The notes under the pieces: generated by a model
What the model was told of the DNA's origin: nothing
Database searches by the model: none
Seen by the model: the letters and a program-made list of their open reading frames with translations, nothing else
Position numbers and translations under genes: made by a program
Shown: positions 51,058 through 60,688 of the stretch, piece by piece
How positions within the stretch are numbered: position 1 is the first letter of the stretch
Layout of the letters: each line of letters opens with the position of its first letter
Source of the DNA: Chondrus crispus
Taxonomy: Eukaryota > Rhodophyta > Florideophyceae > Gigartinales > Gigartinaceae
DNA length: 64,000 nucleotides
Direction: 5' to 3'
NCBI RefSeq assembly: GCF_000350225.1
Contig: NW_005178601.1
Span: 286,275-350,274, forward strand

Positions 51058-52426
51058 CAGTGATATATGTGGACCATTCAACCCCACATCCAGGCAAGGC
51101 AACAAATATATACTCACAGTAATAGACACCCGATCCCGCTACCTCATAGTCGACTTCCTGCAATCAAGAGCAGAAACACCGCACAGGCTGGATGTCATCG
51201 TCATAGCCCTCAAAAAACGAAAAGGGTGCAAACCGAGACTGTTCCACACAGACAACGCGAAAGAATATGTATCAGACAGCGCCAGCGCCGTATACAGATC
51301 GCACAACGTCATGCACAGCACTACAGTCCCACACACGCCCCAACAAAATGGGATCGCGGAAAGGATAAACAGTACACTCATGAACTCAGCCAGAGCCGCC
51401 CTCCACCACAGCTCACTACCCAACACGCTCTGGGAAGACGCAGTAAGGGACGCTGCATTTAAGTATAACAATATACTCCACCACGGGATCAACACCCTTC
51501 CCGACACCATGTGGACCAATGCAACCCCCGACGTCCCACAATTCCTGTTGTTCGGACAGCTCGGCACAGTACCAGAGTTAGCAAATCGGAAACAAATATC
51601 AAAACTCGCACACAGGGCAACACCCGCCCGGTACTTCCACGGCATCGACGAAAACCACATAATGGTCCTCGAACTCGACACGAACAGACCACGACGAGTT
51701 CGATGCGTCAACTTCCAACCATACCACAGCACCACCGATCCTGTAGCCTCACGCACATATGCCACGAAAGCCTTCACTCCGCATCGCACGCCAACAGAGA
51801 TAACACGCACCACACCCGCCCCAGCTCACCCCGGACAAGCCAAAAAATACCCCGACGCTGCCGAATGGGAAAAAGCCCACAACGCCGAACTCGACAACCT
51901 CGACGCCATGAACGTAGTACAGTGGATACCCGACTCTGAAATCCCCCAGAAACGGAAACTGATACCCCTAAAAATGGGATATCGTTACAAGAGGGACAGC
52001 AAAGGACAAATTGCATCGAGAAAAGCCCGATGCTCTGCAAGGGGGGACAAAATGCTACCACACAAGCACTACGACCCATCCAAAACTACAACGTACATGG
52101 CCGACAAGACCACAGTACGCGCAATGTTTGGAATAGCGGCCAAGTACCGCATGCACATCGAACACATCGATATCAAGTCAGCGTACCTACACGAAAAATT
52201 CGCGCACAACGGAGGAGAAACAGTATATGTGAGACAGCATGCCAGATTCAATGGCACATACAAACATGCCTGCCAAGGCGGAAAACTAAACATGAACATA
52301 TACGGGACGCCATCCGCCGGCCACACATACCTATCTGCAGTCTTCACACTCCTACGAAAAAACAACTTCAAGCAAAGCGAAGCAGACCTGTGCCTCTGGT
52401 CCAAAAAAAAGGCAAAGAACATATAA
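50798..52426 (+). CDS. Copia integrase and reverse transcriptase N-terminal part
   Basis: The integrase zinc finger (HHYHVLFNHI... CSSCAAAK) is followed by the catalytic triad at SDICGPF, HTDNAKEY and QQNGIAERIN, then WEKAHNAELDNLDAMNVVQWIP, where RT begins (KARCSARGDKM, HIDIKSAYLHEKF, NIYGTPSAG). The frame stops at 52426 just after the run AAAAAAAA (52403-52410). The frame reads A AAA AAG there; a -1 change leads directly into the RT active-site frame. Confidence 0.85.
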   Translation: MHNPAPPPHTPAHPAVERDFHHYHVLFNHIRPATLQKMAKLGLLPNLPPTLRQRPPRITCSSCAAAKQQPAPHYPKTHNYRVGAAFSSDICGPFNPTSRQGNKYILTVIDTRSRYLIVDFLQSRAETPHRLDVIVIALKKRKGCKPRLFHTDNAKEYVSDSASAVYRSHNVMHSTTVPHTPQQNGIAERINSTLMNSARAALHHSSLPNTLWEDAVRDAAFKYNNILHHGINTLPDTMWTNATPDVPQFLLFGQLGTVPELANRKQISKLAHRATPARYFHGIDENHIMVLELDTNRPRRVRCVNFQPYHSTTDPVASRTYATKAFTPHRTPTEITRTTPAPAHPGQAKKYPDAAEWEKAHNAELDNLDAMNVVQWIPDSEIPQKRKLIPLKMGYRYKRDSKGQIASRKARCSARGDKMLPHKHYDPSKTTTYMADKTTVRAMFGIAAKYRMHIEHIDIKSAYLHEKFAHNGGETVYVRQHARFNGTYKHACQGGKLNMNIYGTPSAGHTYLSAVFTLLRKNNFKQSEADLCLWSKKKAKNI

Positions 52427-53466
52427 TTGCTGCTGTCAGCATGGATGACTTCACAGTACTCGCCTCAACCGCGAAACTCAAAGACGAGTTCGCCGCAGCC
52501 CTAGCGAAAGCGTACAACATCAAACGCCTAGGGGAACACAGGACTTTTCTCGGATGGACGGTGACACGACACCAAAATGGAGACATTCACATCTCCCAGC
52601 CCAACGCCATCAAGTACATAGTACAGCAAGTGGACATGGCCAAATGCAATGCCAAAGACACCCCATACTGCGACGGTGTCCTGCTCCACAAGCCAACAGA
52701 CAAAGACGAGACCCAACTGCACACACTCAAAAAATACCAGCAGATCATTGGGTACCTACGCTATGTCGCTGACTCGACGCGACCAGACATCTACTTCCTG
52801 GCAAACAGACTAGCAGTAGCGGCCAACAACCCGACACAAAGGCACTGGAACGCACTAAAACGCCTGATAAGGTACCTCAAGGGCACACCAAACACAGGCC
52901 TCACGTACCGAGCCGGCAAGCAACCAGACAAAGAGAAACCCCAGAACCTCCTTGTTTCGTATGCCGATGCCGATTTCGCTGCCGACATCACGGACAGGAA
53001 GTCCATATCGGGGACCCTCCACACATACAACGGCACACCGATATGTTGGGGGTCCCTCAAGCAAAACATCACAGCCCTATCCACCTGTGAGGCACAATAT
53101 ATTGCGGCCACCTCCGCCGCACAGCAGACCACGTGGATCCGACGTCTGCTACAGGACGTGCAAATGCTGCCGCAATCCCCGACCCCCTTGATGATAGACA
53201 ACCAGTCCGCCATCCACGTTGCCAACAGCACGGGACCGACGAAGAGGCGAAAATTCATAGATCTGAGGCATCACTACCTCACGCATCAGGCTCAAAAGGG
53301 CACAATTGCCATTGCACATGTCCCCACGGACGACCAACTCGCGGACATCCTCACAAAACCGCTGCGTCGTCAAGCATTCACGCGCCTCCTCCCCAAACTA
53401 CAGCTCAGAAACCACACGACTGCAGACGGCAAAACTGCAGCGCCGTCGACAGGGGGAGTGTCATGA
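52411..53466 (+). CDS. Copia RT active site and RNase H
   Basis: GKEHIIAAVSMDDFTVLAS carries the RT active site, here SMDD instead of YVDD. IGYLRYVADSTRPDIYF, SYADADFAADITDRKSISG, TALSTCEAQYIAATSA, LMIDNQSAIHVA and DDQLADILTKPL define the connection and RNase H domains with their acidic residues. Ends at 53466, eight bases into the 3' LTR. Confidence 0.88.
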   Translation, partial: GKEHIIAAVSMDDFTVLASTAKLKDEFAAALAKAYNIKRLGEHRTFLGWTVTRHQNGDIHISQPNAIKYIVQQVDMAKCNAKDTPYCDGVLLHKPTDKDETQLHTLKKYQQIIGYLRYVADSTRPDIYFLANRLAVAANNPTQRHWNALKRLIRYLKGTPNTGLTYRAGKQPDKEKPQNLLVSYADADFAADITDRKSISGTLHTYNGTPICWGSLKQNITALSTCEAQYIAATSAAQQTTWIRRLLQDVQMLPQSPTPLMIDNQSAIHVANSTGPTKRRKFIDLRHHYLTHQAQKGTIAIAHVPTDDQLADILTKPLRRQAFTRLLPKLQLRNHTTADGKTAAPSTGGVS

Positions 53467-53660
53467 GAGCCATAAAAACAAACGTCGACGCCGCAACAGC
53501 AATGCGTCAGCAGTCATGAGAGCCATATACACACACGTAGCACACGTACAACAGCGATCAACTCACCACGATCGCCGCCGGCCTACGGATCGCTACCATC
53601 CCTACATAAGGTAGATAGAGACGCGATCACAGTAAACCGAGCGATCGATCTTGCATCACA
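53459..53660 (+). repeat. Copia 3' LTR (202 bp, with a 53-bp 5' extension)
   Basis: Starts TGTCATGAGAGCCATA directly after the polypurine tract, runs 53 bp, then TCATGAGAGCCATA starts again at 53514 and the rest equals the 5' LTR. The 5' LTR lacks the extension. Confidence 0.9.
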
Positions 53661-53755
53661 ATCAAAAAGTGAAAATTCAAAATTCATATAGTGAGCTTTG
53701 AACACCCCGATCTGTTTTGGCAAAATTTGGTGGCTGAAACCTCCCAAAAGAAAAA

Positions 53756-54151
53756 TTGAAACGGTGGATGACATCAAAATTGAAAAGAAACAAAATTCGC
53801 AGACTATTAGGTTATGATAACGCTAGGTTGATAGACACTAGAGTGCTCAGGAAAGTGGTAGTCTTGAGGTCTCAAGACTACGTACTTAGTCGAGAGATCA
53901 TCCTTCTGCATGTAGGCGAAGTTGGCTGCGTCATAAATTGTAGGAGAGACTCTAGACCTTGGGTCGTCTTTACTGGGGACATGAGCGACGACGGTGTTAA
54001 GTACTGTGGGAGTGATATGTACACGTGTAAGATACTACAAGGAGTGGAGGATGATCGGTGGCGGCATCAAGCGGAGAAAATTAAGATACGACAGTCGCCG
54101 CACTTGATGGTGGCGTTGCGGTCATTTGGAGCGTGGAGAGTTGATGATTGA
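53756..54151 (+). other. Open frame overlapping the decayed Copia 3' LTR; not treated as a gene
   Basis: The 131-codon plus frame consists of LTR (53939-54039) and antisense RT sequence. It is listed to explain the stretch 53666-54320, which otherwise holds unique sequence to 53938 and the RT remnant from 54094. Confidence 0.4.
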
Positions 54152-54320
54152 AGATCGCCTATAGTGATAACAAAGAGGACGAAGTGTGGATTGTCTTCAT
54201 TGCGGAGCATAAAGGTGCAGCTGTCACTGGTGAGGCATCTATAGTGCCATAGCTTGAGGTTGTTCGCGAGACCTGAGGTGAATATTTTGCACGCTTGTTT
54301 GGTGCCGTAGATGTTGCCTG

Positions 54321-57300
54321 TTAGTACACCAACATGGCCGGGGTGTTTGTATGACTCGTCAGCTGCGGGAGTTGGTGCACGTATATTGTTTCTTCCGGGC
54401 CGAGGATTTCGTGGAGAAATGCGGACTCTAGGTCCCAGTGTTCAGCGATAAGTGCGGTGCCGGCAGCGAGGGCGAGGGCACAGCGGACAGCATCTCGGTC
54501 GGCGACGGGGGTTGAGACGTTGTCAGGGTCGTGATAGACGTGGGGGATTTGTTTGTCGCCGCGAGCTGTGCAGCGAGTTTTCCGGGAGATTACATGGTCG
54601 GTTTCATCGCGTTTGAGGCGCAATGTGAATTTGAGCGGGAGAAGGGTAGATTTGGGAATGTACGAGAGTGTGCCGTGTTTTTCAAGGCTGGCCAGTTCGG
54701 CGTTCCGTGAGTGTTCCCATAGGTGGGAGTCCGGTGCTCGGCGCGCCGCGCGACGGGAGCGTGGATTTGTTGCCGTGTCGCCGGGTTCTGCGTCGTAGTT
54801 CAGGGTGTTGAGGCAGAATGTGGGCATGGACATGAGGGTTTCGATGTGATCATCGAGTATGATGGTGGGGGTGCAGATGTTGTTGTGGTTCTGTAGAACG
54901 GGGGAGCTGTTGTGGGTGGGGGGTGGGGGTAATTGTTTTCTGGATTGGGTGGGGACGGAGTCCATGTGGGGGTCGTACGAGATAGAATCGGAAGCTCGAC
55001 AGCGGATGGTTTTCTTGGTAGAGAGGTTCCAGGTGACGTAATGGGTGGCGTCTGCGCGGTATAGATAGCGGTGGAGTTGGGCACGGGGTTGGAGCTTTGT
55101 TTTTGGTGCGGGGTTGGTTACGTATCCGTGTTGTCCGAAGGGAAGTAGGATAGTGATATTGACTGGTGTGGGAGACCGGAGGCTCTCTGGTAGTTGTTTG
55201 CTGAAGCGATGGGGTGTGTGATTGTATTTGTCTATGTAATCACGAGCAGCATATTCCCTGAACTGTGGGGGCATGTTAGAGGAGGACAGTGCCGCGCGGA
55301 CATGATCAAAAATTGTGCGATTGGCTCTCTCTGCGCGGGAATGTTCTTGCGGGATGTGGGGCATGGTGGTGTGGAGGGTGATGTGTTGGTCGGTATAGTA
55401 TGCACGGAGGTCGTGCGAGATATACTCTTTCGCATTGTCGCTTGTGACATGGCGGACTGTGTGTCCGTGAATTGGTTTGATCGACGTCAAGAATGATTTG
55501 ACGTGGGTAGCGGCTGTAGTGCGTGTTGGGTGGAAGGAGGCAAAGAGCTTGCGGCTGCCTTCGTCTATGAAGGTTATCATGTAGCGATTGTTGTTGGGAG
55601 AGAGGGGTGTGATGGGGCCGCACATGTCCGTGTGGATGTGTTGTCCCGGGGGTGCCTGACGGGGGTGGCTGTGGAATGGGGCACGGGAATTTTTCCCGAC
55701 AAGGCAGCCAGTGCATGTGAGGCGGGGTGGAGTGGACTTGAGGGCAGGGGGCAGTCCGGGGGCTAGGTTGTGTGTTGCCATGTAGTGTAGTTTCTTTGGG
55801 TGTATGTGGCCCAGTTTGAGATGATAGTTGTGGTGGGCGAGGTCGGAGGCAGATGGGGGTTTGCTGAGGGGGGGCGGAGATGGTTTGCGGGGTGTGATCG
55901 TTATCTTGGAGGGGGGTGGGGAGTGTTTGATCGTGGGGAGTGTCAGATGGGGATGATGAGGATGATGAGGGGGTTTCTGTTTGGGGAGAGGGGGTGCGGA
56001 GGATCGGGGTTTGGCGGAGCGGAAGTATGATGAAATGGGGGGGGGATTCGTGAGATTGGCATGTGCGCTCGTGCGGGGTGTGAAGGAGGTGGGTATTTGG
56101 GCGTGGTACAGTCCTTGGCGTAGTTTGGCGGTGGTTATAATGGAGGAAGGGGGTGGGGGTGGGAGGCGACGGCAAATATATGCCTTGTCTTTTTGAAAAT
56201 TTGTGTCGACATGGGAGGATAGTTGTGGGATGGGAAGCAGATTATGTTTGATGTGGGGTGTCACAATGGCTCGGCGGAGTGGGATGGAGGCCGGGTGGGC
56301 CAGGTTGGTACGTGGATGCAGGGTCACGGGTCCCTGATGAGATATGGGTGAGGGGGAGCCGTTGGCGGTTAGGGTGGAGCCATAGGAAGGGGGCATGTGG
56401 GGGGGTGCAGTACGGAGGTGTGTGGGGAACGCAGCAGAGTCAAGTACGTACGATGTGGGGGGTGGCTGCGAGATGGGGTCGGGATCGGTATTCCACTTGT
56501 TGGGGTGGTATTGGTGCTGTGGGGACGTGGGGCGAGTCGGGGCCTGTTGCCAGTTGGCGTGTGTGGGGCGGATCGGGGGTTGTGGCCATTTGGCGTGGTT
56601 GGATGGGCGTGGACGGTTGAGGGCTTGTTGTTGAAGTGCACTGTGGTGAACATCTTCTCGCATTTTTGAAATGCATTCGTACGTGTTGTGTGATGGGGTG
56701 CCGTGGTAGGAGCACCATTTGCCGCGCCAGTGGTTGGGGCGGCGGGCGTTGCGGTTGCCGCGGGGAGGGTTGTACTGGCCGTGCGGGCGGGGTTGAGGTG
56801 GGTGTGCTTGGTGGGCAAGTTGGGGTGTTTGCCTTGACAGATAGTTTTCTGCGTGGAGAAGGTGTGCTTCTATTTGTTCGATGGGGAGGAGGCTGGATTG
56901 GGCATGGAGGGTGAGAGCGATCGGGTTGTAATCCGGGTGGTCACGTAAGCCGTCCAGGAGAAACTGTGCAGCGGTGCCTTTGTCCTGTATGCCAGGATAG
57001 TTGACGGCACGCATCCGGGTCCGTATGTTCTTGTGGAGTGTAAGGTATTCGAGCATAGGGGTGCCGGGGTGCAGAGTTGTCTCGCGAGCGAGGGCGGTCA
57101 GCAGGTAGGGAGCATTGCTGGGGTTTGCGGTGGTAATCTCGTGGAGTCTGTTGCATAAATCGTAAGGAGAGAGAAGGAGGTCGTCGTCAGATAGGAGGGA
57201 TCGAACTTCTTCGGACAGACTGTGGAAGATAAGGGCAAGGGCAAAGCGTTTCTGGCGTGTGTGAGATCGGATGTCTTCTGTGTCAGTAGGGAGGGGAGGG

Positions 57301-57434
57301 TTGTTGTCCAGGTGGCCGTCGCAATTGTTGATGGAGGCTACGAGGATCAGGTTGTTGTGCCAATAGTTGAAATTGGTGAGTGTCAGTTGAGTGACGGAAA
57401 TGTGGGGACCGTCAGGTGTGGGCGGGGATGCCAT
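54321..57434 (-). CDS. Copia gag-pol polyprotein, truncated in RT (1037 aa)
   Basis: One frame joins all domains. Gag core (LTNFNYWHNNLILVASI...); zinc-knuckle-like WCSYHGTPSHNTYEC near 240; protease YVLDSAAFP near 345; integrase zinc finger and TGCLVGK near 600; then HTDMCGPI, TSDNAKEY and EHSRAERANRT as the catalytic triad; RT starts at NAELASLEKHGTLSYIP with KTRCTARGDKQ and HWDLESAFLHE. The frame stops at 54321 (NTPAMLVY). RT continues one frame over (TGNIYGTKQACKIF...SDSCTFMLRNED...VLFVITIGD) to about 54110, with the YVDD position degraded, and then meets the 3' LTR. Unlike the younger element, gag and pol share a single frame. Confidence 0.88.
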   Translation of the reverse strand: MASPPTPDGPHISVTQLTLTNFNYWHNNLILVASINNCDGHLDNNPPLPTDTEDIRSHTRQKRFALALIFHSLSEEVRSLLSDDDLLLSPYDLCNRLHEITTANPSNAPYLLTALARETTLHPGTPMLEYLTLHKNIRTRMRAVNYPGIQDKGTAAQFLLDGLRDHPDYNPIALTLHAQSSLLPIEQIEAHLLHAENYLSRQTPQLAHQAHPPQPRPHGQYNPPRGNRNARRPNHWRGKWCSYHGTPSHNTYECISKMREDVHHSALQQQALNRPRPSNHAKWPQPPIRPTHANWQQAPTRPTSPQHQYHPNKWNTDPDPISQPPPTSYVLDSAAFPTHLRTAPPHMPPSYGSTLTANGSPSPISHQGPVTLHPRTNLAHPASIPLRRAIVTPHIKHNLLPIPQLSSHVDTNFQKDKAYICRRLPPPPPSSIITTAKLRQGLYHAQIPTSFTPRTSAHANLTNPPPISSYFRSAKPRSSAPPLPKQKPPHHPHHPHLTLPTIKHSPPPSKITITPRKPSPPPLSKPPSASDLAHHNYHLKLGHIHPKKLHYMATHNLAPGLPPALKSTPPRLTCTGCLVGKNSRAPFHSHPRQAPPGQHIHTDMCGPITPLSPNNNRYMITFIDEGSRKLFASFHPTRTTAATHVKSFLTSIKPIHGHTVRHVTSDNAKEYISHDLRAYYTDQHITLHTTMPHIPQEHSRAERANRTIFDHVRAALSSSNMPPQFREYAARDYIDKYNHTPHRFSKQLPESLRSPTPVNITILLPFGQHGYVTNPAPKTKLQPRAQLHRYLYRADATHYVTWNLSTKKTIRCRASDSISYDPHMDSVPTQSRKQLPPPPTHNSSPVLQNHNNICTPTIILDDHIETLMSMPTFCLNTLNYDAEPGDTATNPRSRRAARRAPDSHLWEHSRNAELASLEKHGTLSYIPKSTLLPLKFTLRLKRDETDHVISRKTRCTARGDKQIPHVYHDPDNVSTPVADRDAVRCALALAAGTALIAEHWDLESAFLHEILGPEETIYVHQLPQLTSHTNTPAMLVY

Positions 57435-57709
57435 GGTGGGTGGATGATTGGTGGTAGTTGGGGACGTGGAGGGGGGGTAGTAGGTCAGGGATAGTGGGGG
57501 AGTCTCAGGAGAAGAAATGGTTGGTGTGGGGGGTGTGCGGATCGGCCGTGGGCCGGTTTTGGCGGTTGTGTGATGTGATGATCGGCCGTGGGCCGGTTGG
57601 GGTGCTTGTGTGAGGTGATGATCGGCCGTGGGCCGGTTGGATGAGGGTTGAGGGAAAGGGGATGAGGGGGGTGGGCAGTGGAAGCGGGAAAGGAAAAGGG
57701 CCTATAACC
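57435..57709 (-). other. Leader of the minus-strand Copia element
   Basis: Primer binding site next to the LTR (57698-57709), then three copies of a GATCGGCCGTGGGCCGGTT unit (about 57538-57640). Confidence 0.6.
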
Positions 57710-57810
57710 TGTAGGAGAGACTCTAGACCTTAGGTCGTCTTTACTGGGGACATGAGCGACGACGGTGTTAAGTACTGTGGGAGTGCTATGTACACGTGTA
57801 AGATACGACA

Positions 57811-58232
57811 GTGCAATGGTAAAACTGGGGGTGGGTGAAGGGAGGAATGCCGATTTTGTATTTATGCGAAGAGGCAGCCGTGCAGAGTCATGATTCACCC
57901 ACACCTCACGTGTACACCAAGTACACGAGTGCCAGAGATCACACCCTCTTGCAGTTTCGATCCTTCGCCATCTCCTTCACATGTTCACGGACACCGACGC
58001 AGCGTTTTTGTCACCACACTGGAAACGGGACTTGCATTGCTTCACCGCGTGAAGCTCCAGGAGAGTTGCAGTGGTACACAACACACTTTTTCTATTCCCT
58101 CCTTCCAAACTTGAACAAACAAAAACAAAACTCACCTCTTTATCTGTTTTAGTCATAACCGACTACACCATTCCGCGCGCCCTACATTTCACTGAAACCT
58201 ACACTCTCCAGCATCAAATCACATCTCATCCA
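57811..58232. other. Spacer; nothing recognised
   Basis: Short frames only. Precedes the two-exon candidate. Confidence 0.3.
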
Positions 58233-58535
58233 TGACATCGATGAATGCCGAACAACTCATGAAACGTCGGAGAAGAATTGTTATTCTCAGACTGACTGTA
58301 GCGACCATCAACGTCAATTGCACCTCAGCCTTCGACATTCTTGCTATTCGCGATGTAGCAGGTACAGTGATAGCCATTTTTTAAATGTAGTAGGCGCTTG
58401 AGATTGTTACGCTGACGTTTTGCTGCAGCTTCTCCTCCGGAACGCACGGAGGCGACCTTGCTTATCGACGGACGCACGGAGGTGACCGATCTTCTGCTTC
58501 AGACACGCGGCGGTGTCCTCTTCAAAGTCTTCTGA
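58233..58535 (+). CDS. Candidate small two-exon gene (78 aa)
   Basis: ATG at 58233, exon 1 to 58362, a 66-nt intron 58363-58428 with GT start and TTTTGCTGCAG end, exon 2 to the stop at 58533-58535. Splicing keeps the frame: ...DILAIRDVA joined to ASPPERTEATLLIDGR...GVLFKVF. Residues 9-20 (LMKRRRRIVILR) are strongly basic. It may be a truncated 5' part of a larger gene, such as a Harbinger-type protein, but no domain is recognised. The unspliced frame stops in the intron. Confidence 0.3.
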
Positions 58536-58953
58536 TTATCCGGATGCAGCAGTTTTCCGACGCACGGCGGCATCGTCTCCGACGGATGCGAGCTGCTAAT
58601 GCGAGCGAGCGGTATAGAGAATTCTGAAGAAAAGCATAGATCCATGTCTTTACTTTGATCAGGTCGCAGTTCCGTTATGTTTGCCAGCAGCTTGCGAGGC
58701 GGAGCTGCTCAGCCAGTATCTAACTATCTAACTGGAGACTGTTGTTGTTGACGCAAGCTGCGATACAGAAGGAGAGACACTACAATCATTTTGGCTACAG
58801 AATGGGGTGCTCTCTCCACATGCTAACACGAAAGAGTAATCACTTTTCGCCTGAGCCAAGCAAGGACGAGGTACTCATAGCAGGAGGTGCTACCATCACA
58901 ATAAGATGTAGTAAGCAAGGAGGAGTTGATCGGTTCTAAGTTTGCTGTACCCA
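58536..58953. other. Spacer; nothing recognised
   Basis: No credible gene before the solo LTR. Confidence 0.3.
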
Positions 58954-59115
58954 TTATCTGTCATGAGAGCCATACGTGCACACGTAGCACACGCATGACA
59001 GCGCAATTAGATCATCTTTATTCACCGCCGTCTCACTGATCCCTCCCATTCCCTTATAAGGTAGAGACACGATAGGCATCAGTAAACGGAGTCATCGATC
59101 TTGCACCACATTATC
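58954..59115 (+). mobile_element. Solo LTR of the young Copia family with target duplication
   Basis: LTR 58959-59110 starts TGTCATGAGAGCCATA and ends ATCGATCTTGCACCACA, a diverged relative of 48882-49030. TTATC at 58954-58958 and 59111-59115 is an intact 5-bp target duplication, so the internal part was lost by LTR recombination. Confidence 0.92.
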
Positions 59116-59568
59116 TAAGCTTCTTTGCGACAGATGCAGTGACGCATACAGAATCACCAGCTCAAAAGCAACGCAAAACAACCCACGCAGTTTCCCCACT
59201 CGCGTTCGCGTGTTTATAAAATATATGGCTTGACGAAGGCGGCACGCTACGGGGACGGGGAGATCAGAGACAGAGGCGGCAGGAAAGTTGTCTGCGGTGT
59301 TAGAGGTGTGCGGATCAGTCATTGTGGGGACATTGTACGCAGAGCGCTTATCGAACTCGTCCCCGACGGTGGGTGGGTGGTGCGCGTCTGGAAAGGGTAT
59401 TCCGGGACGCGTAGGCGAGGGACGGCATGCGATTATAGGTAATCCCGACGTGTAGCGAGTGGCTCCAGGTGGGGAACATGGCGCCGTTGCCGTGCGTGTG
59501 GCCGGCGAGTAAAGTGACGGCCTGCATGGAAGGCATGCCTCCCCTGGAGCCTCTCGGCCGCCAGCCAA
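59116..59568 (-). CDS. Possible minus-strand frame, unknown protein
   Basis: Frame open from 59568 towards 59092 (ending within the solo LTR). From an internal ATG at about 59322, MTDPHTSNTADNFPAAS leads into a hydrophobic stretch (GLFCVAFELVILYASLHL). Reading leftwards from the GC-rich island, it could be a host first exon whose end was altered by the LTR insertion. No domain; low confidence. Confidence 0.25.
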
Positions 59569-60357
59569 GAAGACGGCGCCCCGGGTGTGCGGCCGCCCGG
59601 CGGGAGCGCGCGATCAAAACGCGCGCGGCCACCTGTTGCGCCCGGCGGCCTCCCCACGCGACTTCTGCAGACACAAGTCGCATTTCAGCTTATCTGGGCC
59701 CCCGTCCGCCGCGCGCAACCGCGCCACCTTTCCACGTTCCTACGTCGCCACGCCCCACGCGGGGCGCGGCCGGTCGCAGTCGCTGAGGTGCGGGCGGATG
59801 GCACGTGCCGGCAGGGTAGCGCGAATCGCGCAGCAGTGCGTCTTCTGAGCCGCACATAGCACCGCTGCATGAAGCCCGCAAACGCTTCCCGTTCAAACCA
59901 CGCGCGACTCGCAGCGCAAACACCACGCCGCCCTACTTTCGGCTCATGCGCAGCGATGCGCGCATCCCTTTCAAAGTGCGCGCGTCCCCGCCGCCGCCCC
60001 GCACGCCCGAGGCGCGGAGGTCCGGATGCGCGCCGCCGCCGCCGTTGCGCGCGCCCTAACCTCGATGCGCCGTGGCACCCTCCCCCCGCTCCCCCCCGTC
60101 CTCTTCCTTGCGTGGGCCCGCCGCGTTCTATTTTCGTGGCGGATGCTTCCCGGCCGCGACTCTACTTGCTCGCGCGCGCGCGGGCGTGGCGCATAAAAGT
60201 CGGGGCCGCGGCGCGCCGCAATCTGCGGCAACCTTCCCCCCCCCCTCCCCCCGGAACTGGCAGCGCGCGAGGATGAGCAGCGGCGGCAGCAGCGGGATGG
60301 AGGGCAGGCACGCTCAAGGAGCTGGACGTGCTGTTGTCACCGCTGGCAGAGCGCAGG

Positions 60358-60388
<31 letters not shown>

Positions 60389-60560
60389 GCAGCGGCGGCG
60401 GCGAAAGCGGCGCGCGTGGTGGTGCGGAGGGCGAGGGTGGCGCGGAGGGCGAGGGTGGCGCGGAACCGGGCAAGCGCGAGGAGGAGCCGCGAGAGGACGA
60501 AGGTGCAGGAGGCGCGGAAGACGACGTGGAGATGTGGAAGAGGGAGTACAGTTGTGAAAT
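59460..60560. other. GC-rich island with possible coding start
   Basis: Strongly GC-rich with GCGCG runs and frames open on both strands, most of them by composition. One plus frame (about 60277-60624) reads LKELDVLLSPLAERR, Gly/Ser runs, AEGEGGAEGEGG and DDVEMWKREYSC, which looks more protein-like than its neighbours but has no ATG. It could be an exon of a gene cut by the pogo insertion at 60690. Confidence 0.3.
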
Positions 60561-60688
60561 CGTTGCTTGTCATACCAACAGAGAGCGTATGTTGATATGG
60601 CTGACTCCCTTCTGTCTACAGTAAGGCTGGTCGTGTCTGTGGTCGTTGCGATGTATTCAGCACTTGGCTGGCGTGTTTCGGTCTGCCC

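Larger units (their letters stand above)
48877..53665 (+). mobile_element. Young full-length Ty1/Copia element with 5-bp target duplication
   Basis: ATCAA at 48877-48881 and 53661-53665 flank the element 48882-53660. LTRs begin TGTCATGAGAGCC and end GCATCACA. The 5' LTR (149 bp) equals the last 147-148 bp of the 3' LTR without a mismatch, so insertion is recent. Directly inside the 5' LTR is GCTTATGGACCC (49031-49042), close to the half-tRNA-iMet binding site used by Drosophila copia. A polypurine tract AGGGGGAG at 53451-53458 abuts the 3' LTR. Coding order is gag, protease, integrase, RT, RNase H, interrupted by three frame changes, so this copy is probably not autonomous as read. Confidence 0.95.
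53939..57810 (-). mobile_element. Decayed Copia element on the minus strand
   Basis: 101-bp LTRs at 57710-57810 (5') and 53939-54039 (3') differ at only a few positions. Read on the minus strand, the 5' LTR begins TGTCGTATCTTACACG and ends CTCTCCTACA, followed directly by GGTTATAGGCCC, a near-perfect half-tRNA-iMet binding site. I see no target duplication (TAAAT against GTGCA). A second LTR start lies 54 bp before the 3' LTR (TGTCGTATCTTA, ending at 54093). RNase H and part of RT are missing, so there is an internal deletion. Confidence 0.8.

Noticed and set aside
55194-56914. Plus-strand Gly/Val-rich frames inside the minus-strand Copia
   Set aside because: Antisense shadows of the gag-pol frame, which has clear domains.
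53939-57815. Target duplication for the minus-strand Copia
   Set aside because: Bases next to the LTRs (TAAAT and GTGCA) do not match.
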